From Clostridia bacterium (GTDB lineage: Bacteria > Bacillota > Clostridia > Oscillospirales > CAG-272): a DNA stretch of 8,245 bases. The notes beneath the pieces were generated by a model. That model was not told where the DNA came from, did not search any database, and saw nothing but the letters and a program-made list of their open reading frames with translations. Positions 1 to 6,148 of the stretch are shown here, one piece after another. How positions within the stretch are numbered: the stretch's first letter is position 1; every line of letters begins with the position of its first letter. The stretch is taken from contig JAGBTR010000209.1 in the NCBI GenBank assembly GCA_017631215.1, positions 1 through 8,245 on the forward strand. The letters run 5' to 3'. Both the position numbers and the translations under genes were made by a program.

Positions 1-456
1 CTCGATCACGCTTGCCAGGAATGCGGACTCGCTGCGCGTGGCATCCATCGCGCAAAGCTCGACCTCGGAGCAGACACCGCACAGACGGCGGACCTGTTCC
101 TCAACAGCCTCAAGCATCGCGGCGGGCTTTTTGTGGCAGGTATATTCCATACCAACGGTAGAGACGGGAACGCTCAGACAAAGTCGCGCGTGGGCAAGGC
201 CGTTCAGTGCCTTGGCAGCCAGTGCGACGTCGGCCTCGTCCAAACCGACGGTGATACACAAGGTGCTGTGATTCATCAGAGGAGCGATGGTACTGACGAG
301 CAGGGGATCGGTCTTTGCGTTGCGAATGGGGCCAAAGTCGATGCAATCGACCTTCATCTTATCCAAAAGCTTTGCGACCTCCAGCTTTTCACGAAAACTC
401 AGACCCGAGGCGCCCTCCGCGCACAGCGTGGTGTCAGTCATCATAATTTTCTTCAT
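1..456 (-). CDS. 2-isopropylmalate/homocitrate synthase family protein, divergent active site (3' end outside window)
   Basis: The first 152 codons are visible on the minus strand; the rest lies beyond the left edge. The start ATG (456-454) has an AGGAG ribosome binding site at 470-465. The product resembles the N-terminal half of the LeuA-type TIM barrel: the DTTL strand at residues 8-11, then a KLEVAKLLDKMKVDCIDFG segment matching the family's helix and strand after the signature. Near residues 132-152 a stretch with ELCAMDATRS matches the conserved VEFSAEDASRS region. LeuA condenses acetyl-CoA with 2-oxoisovalerate in leucine synthesis. Here the signature DTTLRDGEQ reads DTTLCAEGA, so the family's catalytic Arg and metal-ligand Asp are Cys12 and Ala13. 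It may therefore be a pseudoenzyme, a regulator or an enzyme of changed chemistry. The leucine T-box upstream links it to leucine supply. Family membership is fairly sure, function is not. HxH metal ligands and a C-terminal regulatory domain cannot be seen. Confidence 0.82.
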   Translation of the reverse strand, partial: MKKIMMTDTTLCAEGASGLSFREKLEVAKLLDKMKVDCIDFGPIRNAKTDPLLVSTIAPLMNHSTLCITVGLDEADVALAAKALNGLAHARLCLSVPVSTVGMEYTCHKKPAAMLEAVEEQVRRLCGVCSEVELCAMDATRSESAFLASVIE

Positions 457-482
457 ATTATAATCTCCCTTCGAAAAATCCT

Positions 483-520
483 AAAAAAAATGCCCAGACG
501 CAGACAAATCTGCTTCCGGG
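483..520 (-). terminator. Intrinsic terminator of the T-box leader
   Basis: Read on the minus strand, the arms CCCGGAAGCAGA and TCTGCGTCTGGG (520-493) pair over 12 positions with one A-G mismatch and one G-T wobble around a TTTG loop. Eight T residues follow (490-483). The structure sits between the T-box sequence and the ribosome binding site of the LeuA-like gene, where a T-box terminator belongs. The terminator arms do not visibly overlap the T-box sequence itself, so how the two folds exclude each other was not resolved by eye. Confidence 0.9.
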
Positions 521-762
521 ACGACATCAATGCCGCGGTACCACCCACGATTATCGCCAAACAGCGATCACTCATATAGGCTCATACAAGCCGACAGCCA
601 TGGTAACGGGGCATCCGTAGCCTCTTACTGCCGCCGAGACGGGTTGGGAAGCTCTACTCAGGAACGAGACCGCCACGCCTGAACACGTTGATTCGCACCG
701 ACCATCAACTCTCTGTGCTGTTCATTCAGCATCGCGTAATTCCTTCACAGTATTTAAAATAT
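483..762 (-). promoter_or_regulatory. T-box riboswitch leader, probably leucine-specific (CTC specifier)
   Basis: This transcribed leader senses uncharged tRNA and decides between termination and readthrough into the LeuA-like gene. The conserved T-box TGGGTGGTACCGCGG is at 547-533 on the minus strand; CGTGG and CCGCG can form the antiterminator helix around the bulge that carries TGGT (543-540), complementary to an ACCA tRNA end. A Stem I can be drawn: GGAA (743-740) with TTCC (664-661), then CGC, ATGC and TGAA pairing with TTCA, GCGT and GCG, capped by a GTTGAT/ATCAAC hairpin. The internal loop on the 3' side reads GTCTCG. The triplet followed by the last purine is CTC (668-666), a leucine codon, which agrees with the gene family downstream. 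The specifier was assigned by position, so it is less certain than the T-box itself. The leader explains the roughly 300 bases without a gene. Confidence 0.94.
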
Positions 763-768
763 GGACGT

Positions 769-797
769 ATTATATCATACCTTTTTTGGGCTGTCAA
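769..797 (-). promoter_or_regulatory. Consensus sigma-A promoter of the T-box leader and LeuA-like gene
   Basis: On the minus strand a perfect TTGACA (797-792) and a perfect TATAAT (774-769) are separated by 17 bases. A/T tracts just upstream of the -35 box could act as an UP element. Transcription would start near 762. Such a strong promoter fits a system that is controlled after initiation, by the T-box. Confidence 0.93.
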
Positions 798-854
798 GGG
801 CTTTTTTGAATTTTTTTGAGCAAATTGCGGGGTTTTTTTCGTTTTTCTCGGTTT

Positions 855-903
855 TTTGAATATAAATTTGAAATAATATTCATTCTTGGAATAAATATTC
901 AAA
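855..903. promoter_or_regulatory. Candidate ArgR/AhrC operators (ARG boxes)
   Basis: Compared with the ARG box consensus TNTGAATWWWWATTCANW, the 18-mer at 867-884 has one mismatch (TTTGAAATAATATTCATT) and the adjacent 18-mer at 886-903 has one mismatch (TTGGAATAAATATTCAAA). A third, overlapping 18-mer at 855-872 has two. Paired boxes are the usual arrangement for the hexameric arginine repressor, although the two best boxes here are only one base apart and lie about 60 bases upstream of the argG -35 element. They sit between the two divergent promoters. The AT-rich background raises the chance of accidental matches, so this is a moderate-confidence call. The remaining 804-960 sequence is AT-rich with no gene seen. 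Confidence 0.55.
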
Positions 904-962
904 AATGTCCTAAAAAATTGGCGTGCGAATGCAAATAAAACGGAAAAAAATTCAAAAAGGGG

Positions 963-991
963 TTGACAAATAAGATCGGTGCGTGTATAAT
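963..991 (+). promoter_or_regulatory. Consensus sigma-A promoter of the argGHF operon
   Basis: A perfect TTGACA (963-968) and a perfect TATAAT (986-991) are 17 bases apart, with A-rich sequence directly upstream. Transcription would begin near 998, giving an untranslated leader of about 47 bases. That leader contains the palindrome ACCGCG-CA-CGCGGT (1011-1024) ahead of the ribosome binding site AGGAGG (1034-1039). Confidence 0.93.
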
Positions 992-1044
992 GGTTGCGTT
1001 CATATAATATACCGCGCACGCGGTGCAACATATAGGAGGTCACT

Positions 1045-2280
1045 ATGAATACTATGAATAAAGAGAACATTAAGAAGGTCGTCCTTGCTTATTCGGGCGG
1101 TCTGGATACTTCGATCATCATTCCGTGGTTGAAAGAGAATTACAACAACTGTGAGGTCATTGCCGTTTCGGGTAACGTCGGTCAGGCGGACGAGCTGGAG
1201 GGCCTTGAGGAGAAGGCGCTCAAGACGGGTGCCTCCAAGCTGTACGTCCTCGATCTGACCGAGGAGTACGTCGACGAGTACATCATTCCTTGCATGAAGG
1301 CCGGCGCCATCTACGAGGAGTATCTACTGGGTACCAGCCACGCACGTCCTTGCATCGCCAAGGGCCTGGCTGAGATCGCGATCAAAGAGGGCGCGGATGC
1401 CATCTGCCACGGCTGTACGGGTAAGGGTAACGACCAGGTCCGCTTCGAGCTGACGCTCAAGCATTTCTGCCCCGATATGCCCATCATCGCGCCTTGGCGT
1501 GAGTGGGATATCAAGTCCCGCGAGGAGGAGATCGACTATGCCGAGGCACACAACGTTCCTCTGAAGATCAACCGCGAGACCAACTACTCCAAGGACAAGA
1601 ATCTGTGGCATCTGTCGCACGAGGGTCTGGACCTTGAGGATACGGGCAACGAGCCTCAGTACGAGAAGCCCGGCTTCCTTGAGATGGGCGTCTCGCCCAT
1701 TCAGGCGCCCGACGAGCCCACCTACATCGAGCTCGACTTCGTTCAGGGCGTTCCCGTTGCGCTGGACGGTGAGAAGATGAGCGCTAAGAACATCATCCTC
1801 AAGCTCAACGAGCTGGGTGGTAAGAACGGCATCGGTCTGCTCGATATCGTCGAGAACAGACTGGTCGGTATGAAGTGTCGCGGCGTTTACGAGACGCCCG
1901 GCGGAAGCATTCTTTACAAGGCGCACAGCGTGCTTGAGAGCATCTGCCTTGACAAGATGACGCTGCACGAGAAGCAGAAGCTCGCCATTACCTACGCCGA
2001 GCTGGTCTACAACGGTCAGTGGTTCACGCCTCTGCGCGAGGCACTCGCCGCCTTCGTTGACAAGACGCAGGAGAAGGTCACCGGTAAGGTCAGACTCAAG
2101 CTCTACAAGGGCAATATGATCAACGCAGGTGTCTGGAGCGACTATTCGCTGTACAGCGAGGAGATCGCTACCTTCGGTGAGTCGGACTACGACCAGAAGG
2201 ACAGCGCAGGCTTCATCAATCTGTACGGTCTGCCCATCAAGGTGCAGGCAATGGTTGATGCCAAGAACGCGAAGAAGTAA
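1045..2280 (+). CDS. argG: Argininosuccinate synthase
   Basis: ArgG joins citrulline and aspartate with ATP to give argininosuccinate, AMP and pyrophosphate, the penultimate step of arginine synthesis in the cytosol. The 411 residues match the usual length of bacterial ArgG (about 400). The ATP pyrophosphatase P-loop AYSGGLDTS is at residues 15-23. LGTSHARP at 95-102 and [14 protein letters not shown] at 122-135 are conserved substrate-binding blocks, and the C-terminal half carries the family pattern [16 protein letters not shown]. The start at 1045 is five bases after AGGAGG (1034-1039). A second in-frame ATG three codons on is possible but sits farther (14 bases) from that site. First gene of an argG-argH-argF operon, probably under arginine repression through the upstream boxes. 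No damage is seen. Confidence 0.98.
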   Translation: MNTMNKENIKKVVLAYSGGLDTSIIIPWLKENYNNCEVIAVSGNVGQADELEGLEEKALKTGASKLYVLDLTEEYVDEYIIPCMKAGAIYEEYLLGTSHARPCIAKGLAEIAIKEGADAICHGCTGKGNDQVRFELTLKHFCPDMPIIAPWREWDIKSREEEIDYAEAHNVPLKINRETNYSKDKNLWHLSHEGLDLEDTGNEPQYEKPGFLEMGVSPIQAPDEPTYIELDFVQGVPVALDGEKMSAKNIILKLNELGGKNGIGLLDIVENRLVGMKCRGVYETPGGSILYKAHSVLESICLDKMTLHEKQKLAITYAELVYNGQWFTPLREALAAFVDKTQEKVTGKVRLKLYKGNMINAGVWSDYSLYSEEIATFGESDYDQKDSAGFINLYGLPIKVQAMVDAKNAKK

Positions 2281-2293
2281 TCACATATAACGC

Positions 2294-2340
2294 GGTCGCC
2301 GTTCTGCGCGAGTTTTTTCACAGAACGGCGATCTGCTTTT
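2294..2340 (+). terminator. Strong hairpin between argG and argH (possible partial terminator or processing site)
   Basis: The arms at 2294-2306 and 2321-2333 form a 13-bp stem with a single G-T wobble (core TCGCCGTTCTG / CAGAACGGCGA). The 14-base loop contains six T residues. The downstream tract is short and interrupted (TGCTTTT), so termination is likely incomplete. It lies within the 78-base gap between argG and argH and no separate promoter was recognised there, so some readthrough must occur if argH is to be expressed from the upstream promoter. It could instead stabilise the argG mRNA end or set the ratio of gene expression. Confidence 0.7.
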
Positions 2341-2358
2341 GATGTTAAGGAGTTTATT

Positions 2359-3732
2359 ATGGCAAAAATGTGGGCGGGAAGAACGTCGGGCGAGACGGAT
2401 CGCGTCGCGGACGAGTTCAATTCTTCCATTCATTTTGATTCGCGTATGTACCGCGAGGACATCACGGGCTCGATGGCGCACGCCGCTATGCTTGGTGCGC
2501 GCGGTATCATTACCGAGGCCGAGGCGGATGTCTTGATTTCGGGACTCGAGGGCATTCTCGCGGATATCGACGCGGGCAAGCTCGAGATCGATATGAGCTG
2601 CGAGGACATTCATATGTTCGTTGAGCAGGTGCTGACCGAGCGACTTGGCGACGTGGGTAAAAAGCTGCACACGGCACGTAGCCGTAACGATCAGGTCGCG
2701 CTCGATCTGCGTATGCATCTTCGTGCGGCCATCGATGGTCTTTTGGAGCAGCTTCACGAGCTTGTCGAGGTGCTTGCTGACCAAGCAGAGGAGAACAAGT
2801 CGGTCATTATGCCGGGCTATACCCATCTGCAGCGCGCCCAGCCCATCACCTTCGCCCAGCATCTGCTTGCCTATGCCATGATGCTTTTGCGTGATATCGA
2901 CCGTATGAAGGACGTGCGTCGCCGTACCAACGTCTCTCCCATCGGTTGCTGCGCGCTTGCCGGTACGACCTACGATACCGACCGCTGGTTTGAGGCGAAA
3001 AAGCTTGGCTTTGACGACATCTGCCGCAACAGCCTTGACGGCGTGTCCGACCGCGACTTCTGCGTCGAATTTATGAGCGCGGCGTCTGTTTTGATGATGC
3101 ACCTCTCGCGCTTTGCCGAGGAGATCATCCTCTGGTCGAGCTGGGAGTTCAAGTTCATCGAGCTGTCCGACGCCTATACGACGGGCTCGTCCATTATGCC
3201 GCAGAAAAAGAACCCCGATATGGCGGAGCTTATCCGCGGTAAAACGGGTCGCGTCTACGGCGATCTGGTGGCGCTTCTGACCACGCTCAAGGGACTTCCG
3301 CTGGCCTACAACAAGGATATGCAGGAGGACAAGGAGCGCGTCTTCGATACCATCGATACGGTGGATATGTGCCTGCGCGTGCTGACGCCGATGCTGGCAA
3401 CGATGACGGTGCTTCCCAACAATATGAAGCAGGCGGCACAGAAGGGCTTTATCAACGCCACCGACCTGGCCGATTATCTGGTCAAGAAGGGAATGCCGTT
3501 CCGCTCGGCCTATAAGGTGTCGGGTCAGCTCGTTGCAAAGTGCATTGCCGAGGGCAAGGTGCTTGAGACGCTGACGCTGGAGGAATACCGCGCCGCGAGC
3601 GAGCTGATCGACGAGGATATTTATCAGGAGATCGACCTCACCACCTGCGTGGAAAAGCGCATTTCGGAGGGCGGCACCTCGCTCCGTTCGGTTGAGGCGC
3701 AGATCGCTTATGTAAAAGAGCAGCTTGCGTGA
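2359..3732 (+). CDS. argH: Argininosuccinate lyase
   Basis: ArgH splits argininosuccinate into arginine and fumarate, the last step of arginine synthesis. The protein belongs to the fumarase/aspartase superfamily, is expected to be a cytosolic homotetramer, and has the usual length (457 residues). It begins with the family-typical [14 protein letters not shown] is at residues 105-112. The conserved [11 protein letters not shown] block places the catalytic-region His at 156. The flexible signature loop [12 protein letters not shown] at 276-287 carries the catalytic serine. The ATG is preceded by AAGGAG (2347-2352) at a six-base spacing. It follows argG after a hairpin and precedes argF by 32 bases, so it is read as the second gene of the operon. 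All key residues are present. Confidence 0.98.
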   Translation: MAKMWAGRTSGETDRVADEFNSSIHFDSRMYREDITGSMAHAAMLGARGIITEAEADVLISGLEGILADIDAGKLEIDMSCEDIHMFVEQVLTERLGDVGKKLHTARSRNDQVALDLRMHLRAAIDGLLEQLHELVEVLADQAEENKSVIMPGYTHLQRAQPITFAQHLLAYAMMLLRDIDRMKDVRRRTNVSPIGCCALAGTTYDTDRWFEAKKLGFDDICRNSLDGVSDRDFCVEFMSAASVLMMHLSRFAEEIILWSSWEFKFIELSDAYTTGSSIMPQKKNPDMAELIRGKTGRVYGDLVALLTTLKGLPLAYNKDMQEDKERVFDTIDTVDMCLRVLTPMLATMTVLPNNMKQAAQKGFINATDLADYLVKKGMPFRSAYKVSGQLVAKCIAEGKVLETLTLEEYRAASELIDEDIYQEIDLTTCVEKRISEGGTSLRSVEAQIAYVKEQLA

Positions 3733-3764
3733 TGCAAGTGACACAGAGAAAGGAAACACGCGTT

Positions 3765-4766
3765 ATGAGCATTGATTTGAAGGGCAAGTCCTTTTTGAAG
3801 CTGCTTGATCTGACCCCCGCGCAGATCGAGGGGCTGATCGATCTTGCGGCCGATCTGAAGGCCAAGAAGAAGGCGGGCGTTGCCCACCGACTGTGCGAGG
3901 GAAAGAGCATCGCGCTGGTGTTTGAAAAGACCAGCACGCGCACCCGCTGTGCCTTTGAGGTTGCGGCGGCCGATCTGGGTATGCATCCCGTTTATCTCGA
4001 TCCTGCAGGCTCGCAGATCGGCAAGAAGGAGAGCATCGCCGACACCGCACGCGTGCTTGGCCGCATGTTTGACGGTATCGAATATCGTGGCTTTGGACAG
4101 ACCATCGTCGAGGAGCTTGCCGCCTACGCTGGCGTTCCCGTTTGGAACGGTATGACCAACGAATTCCACCCGACGCAGATCCTTGCAGATTTTCTCACCA
4201 TCCGTGAGCATTTCGGCGCCTTGAAGGGCAAAAAGCTGGTCTATATGGGCGACGCCCGCTACAATATGGGCAACTCGCTCATGGTCGGCTGTGCCAAGAT
4301 GGGAATGCATTTTGTCGCCTGTGCGCCCGAGAAATACTTCCCGAATGCCGAGCTTGTTGCCGAGTGCCAAGCCGTGGCTGCCGAGACGGGGGCTACGCTG
4401 GAGTTCATTACCGATCCGATGACGGCGACTAAAAATGCCGACGTCATCTACACCGACGTGTGGGTGTCGATGGGCGAGCCCGCAGAGGTCTGGCAGGAGA
4501 GAATCAACGACTTGTCTCCCTATCAGGTCAACGCCGCGCTGATGAACAACGCAGGTGCGCAGTGCCGCTTTATGCATTGCCTGCCTGCCTTCCACGACCT
4601 CAAGACCACGACGGGTAAGCAGATCCACGAGCAGTTCGGTATCGACTGTATGGAGGTCACCGACGAGGTGTTTGAGAGCGCACAGTCCATCGTTTTTGAC
4701 GAGGCAGAGAACCGTATGCACACCATCAAGGCAGTGATGGCTGCAACGCTTTGCGATAGCCTTTGA
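3765..4766 (+). CDS. argF: Ornithine carbamoyltransferase
   Basis: ArgF transfers the carbamoyl group from carbamoyl phosphate to ornithine, producing citrulline, the substrate of ArgG. The 333-residue product has the usual length. The carbamoyl-phosphate motif STRTR is at residues 57-61, the HPTQ motif at 135-138, and the ornithine-binding HCLP loop at 271-274. The start chosen is ATG 3765, preceded by AAAGGA (3749-3754), because [16 protein letters not shown] is a typical family N-terminus. An in-frame GTG at 3729 overlapping the argH stop would add 12 residues that do not resemble the family. Last gene of argGHF; a strong terminator follows 20 bases after the stop. The catabolic form (ArcB) is less likely because arginine biosynthesis genes surround it and no arcA or arcC is nearby. 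Confidence 0.97.
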   Translation: MSIDLKGKSFLKLLDLTPAQIEGLIDLAADLKAKKKAGVAHRLCEGKSIALVFEKTSTRTRCAFEVAAADLGMHPVYLDPAGSQIGKKESIADTARVLGRMFDGIEYRGFGQTIVEELAAYAGVPVWNGMTNEFHPTQILADFLTIREHFGALKGKKLVYMGDARYNMGNSLMVGCAKMGMHFVACAPEKYFPNAELVAECQAVAAETGATLEFITDPMTATKNADVIYTDVWVSMGEPAEVWQERINDLSPYQVNAALMNNAGAQCRFMHCLPAFHDLKTTTGKQIHEQFGIDCMEVTDEVFESAQSIVFDEAENRMHTIKAVMAATLCDSL

Positions 4767-4786
4767 AATACGAAATATTGAATTTT

Positions 4787-4819
4787 AAAAGAGCCTTGAT
4801 GTGCGTCAAGGCTCTTTTT
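4787..4819 (+). terminator. Intrinsic terminator of the argGHF operon
   Basis: AAAAGAGCCTTGA (4787-4799) pairs perfectly with TCAAGGCTCTTTT (4806-4818) across a six-base loop, giving a 13-bp stem that ends in a T run. A-residues on the other side mean it could also work on the minus strand, but no minus-strand gene is close. It cleanly separates the arginine operon from the cdaA transcription unit. Confidence 0.95.
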
Positions 4820-4883
4820 CTCGCTTTGAACGAAAAAACGTTGATATATGGAAGAATTTTTTGCGAAAATCTTCAAAAATTTG

Positions 4884-4912
4884 TTGAAAATCCGCACGGG
4901 ATATGCTATAAT
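4884..4912 (+). promoter_or_regulatory. Sigma-A promoter of the cdaA unit (extended -10)
   Basis: TTGAAA (4884-4889) and a perfect TATAAT (4907-4912) are 17 bases apart, and TGC directly before the -10 box makes it an extended -10 element. Transcription would start near 4919, leaving a leader of about 100 bases. In that leader only a short CGCG/CGCG inverted repeat (4968-4980) was noticed; no known riboswitch pattern was recognised. Confidence 0.85.
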
Positions 4913-5017
4913 ATAGAGTATAATACCATAGTTGTCGCTGTTTGGCGGCTCTGTTTTGATTTTCTTTCGCGCAAAACGCGTGAATTTCCATATTATTCGA
5001 ATAAGGCGGTATAAAAA

Positions 5018-5887
5018 ATGAACGTGCTTGATAAGATCGCGGAGCTCTTTTCCGATTACATATTGACACCGATCAAATCGATCGGTATTGTTGACATTAT
5101 CGATATCCTCCTTTTGTGGATCGTCTTCTATTACATCGTCATCTTCGTGCGCGACCGCCGTGCGCGCAATCTGATCGTTGGTCTTGTCGCGTTGGCGGGC
5201 GTCTACTTTCTGACGTGGGTCTGCGGTCTCAACGCGCTGTATACGCTGTTGCGCGCACTGTTCAGCGTGTATATGGTGTTCATTGTGATTATGTTCCAGA
5301 ACGATCTGCGCGACGCGCTGGATAAGATCGGTACCTCGGTGCTTCGTCTGCGTCAGATCGGTACGCAGGCACACTCGATCGCTTCGCTGACGGCGACCGT
5401 CGGCGTGCTGTCCGAGGCCGCTTGCGATCTGTCCAAGGAGAAGTGCGGTGCTCTTATCGTCATCGAACGCGGCTCCAAGCTGGGCGACTATATAAAAACA
5501 GGTGTCGAGCTGGATGCCAATATGTCCTGCGAGCTGTTGGGTAATCTGTTCTTCAACCGTTCGCCCTTGCACGACGGTGCCGTCATCATCCGCAACGGCA
5601 AGATTTGCGCGGCTGGCTGTATCCTGCCGTCCTCCAAGAGCACCGATATTCCCAAGGAGTTTGGAACCCGTCACCGCGCCGCGGTCGGTATCAGCGAACA
5701 AAGCGATGCTGTCGTCATTGTGGTCAGCGAGGAAACGGGTAACATTTCCATCGCTAATAACGGCATTCTGAAGCGTGGCTATAATTCGGGCACGCTCAAG
5801 GATGATCTGTTCTTGCTCCTCTCGGGCAATACCGAGGAGGAAAACCGCCGTATTCTGCAGAATGCCACCAAGAAGGAAGATAAGTAA
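5018..5887 (+). CDS. cdaA: Diadenylate cyclase (membrane-bound CdaA type)
   Basis: CdaA condenses two ATP into the second messenger cyclic di-AMP, which in Gram-positive bacteria controls potassium and osmolyte transport and cell-wall homeostasis. The 289-residue protein has three hydrophobic spans at about residues 27-44, 52-69 and 74-93. The family sequence FQNDLRDAL follows, in place of the common FQPELRRAL, and leads into a cytosolic DAC domain. The two catalytic motifs are intact: DGA at 186-188 and RHR at 218-220 (context GTRHRAA). The start has AAGGCGG (5003-5009), one base off the ideal site, eight bases ahead. It is the first gene of its unit, and its TAA stop lies just ahead of the ribosome binding site of the next gene. 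It is slightly longer than typical CdaA (about 270-280), with a polar C-terminal tail. Identification is firm. Confidence 0.97.
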   Translation: MNVLDKIAELFSDYILTPIKSIGIVDIIDILLLWIVFYYIVIFVRDRRARNLIVGLVALAGVYFLTWVCGLNALYTLLRALFSVYMVFIVIMFQNDLRDALDKIGTSVLRLRQIGTQAHSIASLTATVGVLSEAACDLSKEKCGALIVIERGSKLGDYIKTGVELDANMSCELLGNLFFNRSPLHDGAVIIRNGKICAAGCILPSSKSTDIPKEFGTRHRAAVGISEQSDAVVIVVSEETGNISIANNGILKRGYNSGTLKDDLFLLLSGNTEEENRRILQNATKKEDK

Positions 5888-5902
5888 AGGAGGGGTCGGT
5901 GT

Positions 5903-6109
5903 ATGAAGAGTTATAGCTTTGAGCGAGTCAACGGCGAGGAGCACGTTGAGATCCATCGCAAAAATCACGGCTTTCGCTTGGGTGCCAAGCTGTTTTGCCT
6001 TGTGCTGGCCTTCCTGTTCTGGTTGGTCGTTGCCAACGTCCGACTGCATCAAGCGGGCGAGAATTTGCCGGATGCCGATCAGCCGTCGGCAGCGGATCAG
6101 GCACAGTAA
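5903..6109 (+). CDS. Small single-span membrane protein, CdaR/YbbR N-terminus-like
   Basis: A 68-residue protein with a charged N-terminus (about residues 1-25), one strongly hydrophobic span at about 27-46 (LFCLVLAFLFWLVVANV) and a short acidic, polar tail ending at residue 68. The start has an excellent AAAGGAGGGG site immediately after the cdaA stop, so translation coupling with cdaA is likely. Position and the span resemble the membrane anchor of CdaR (YbbR), the regulator that binds CdaA. CdaR normally has several extracytoplasmic YbbR domains and several hundred residues; none follows here. The next gene begins 36 bases after the stop, so there is no room for a frameshifted remainder. 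It may be a minimal CdaA partner, or an unrelated small membrane protein. The gene looks real; the function is inferred from context only. Confidence 0.75.
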   Translation: MKSYSFERVNGEEHVEIHRKNHGFRLGAKLFCLVLAFLFWLVVANVRLHQAGENLPDADQPSAADQAQ

Positions 6110-6132
6110 TATCGAATATCATCATAACGTCG

Positions 6133-6148
6133 GGAGGAAGAACGCTTG
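6133..6148 (+). promoter_or_regulatory. Ribosome binding site that selects a TTG start
   Basis: GGAGG at 6133-6137 lies eight bases before TTG 6146-6148. There is no ATG in this frame near the start of the conserved N-terminus, so the site supports TTG as the initiation codon of the FAD-dependent dehydrogenase gene. Confidence 0.8.

Noticed and set aside
133..579. Plus-strand open frame of 148 codons over the LeuA-like gene and T-box
   Set aside because: It runs antisense through a clear T-box leader and a conserved coding region, and its translation has no recognisable features.
801..818. Additional ARG-box-like half sites in the A/T tracts (also near 941-958)
   Set aside because: Three or more mismatches to the consensus in homopolymer-rich sequence; not distinguishable from chance.
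1003..1008. Second TATAAT downstream of the argG promoter
   Set aside because: No acceptable -35 hexamer lies 16-18 bases upstream, whereas the TATAAT at 986-991 is perfectly spaced from TTGACA.
726..1070. Minus-strand open frame of 114 codons through the divergent intergenic region
   Set aside because: It overlaps both consensus promoters and the argG start, and is Phe/Lys-rich because of the A/T tracts rather than protein selection.
2281..3759. Long open frame on the minus strand (about 490 codons) across argH
   Set aside because: It is exactly antisense to argH, which has all family motifs. GC-rich third codon positions suppress stops on the opposite strand. Its translation is His/Arg-rich without any recognisable domain.
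3729..3767. GTG start for argF overlapping the argH stop codon
   Set aside because: The ATG at 3765 has an AAAGGA site at usable spacing and begins the family-typical N-terminus. The 12 extra residues look unlike OTCase.
4523..6052. Long minus-strand open frame (about 510 codons) spanning the end of argF, the argF terminator and cdaA
   Set aside because: It crosses an intrinsic terminator and a promoter of the plus-strand genes, has no family resemblance, and overlaps two certain genes.
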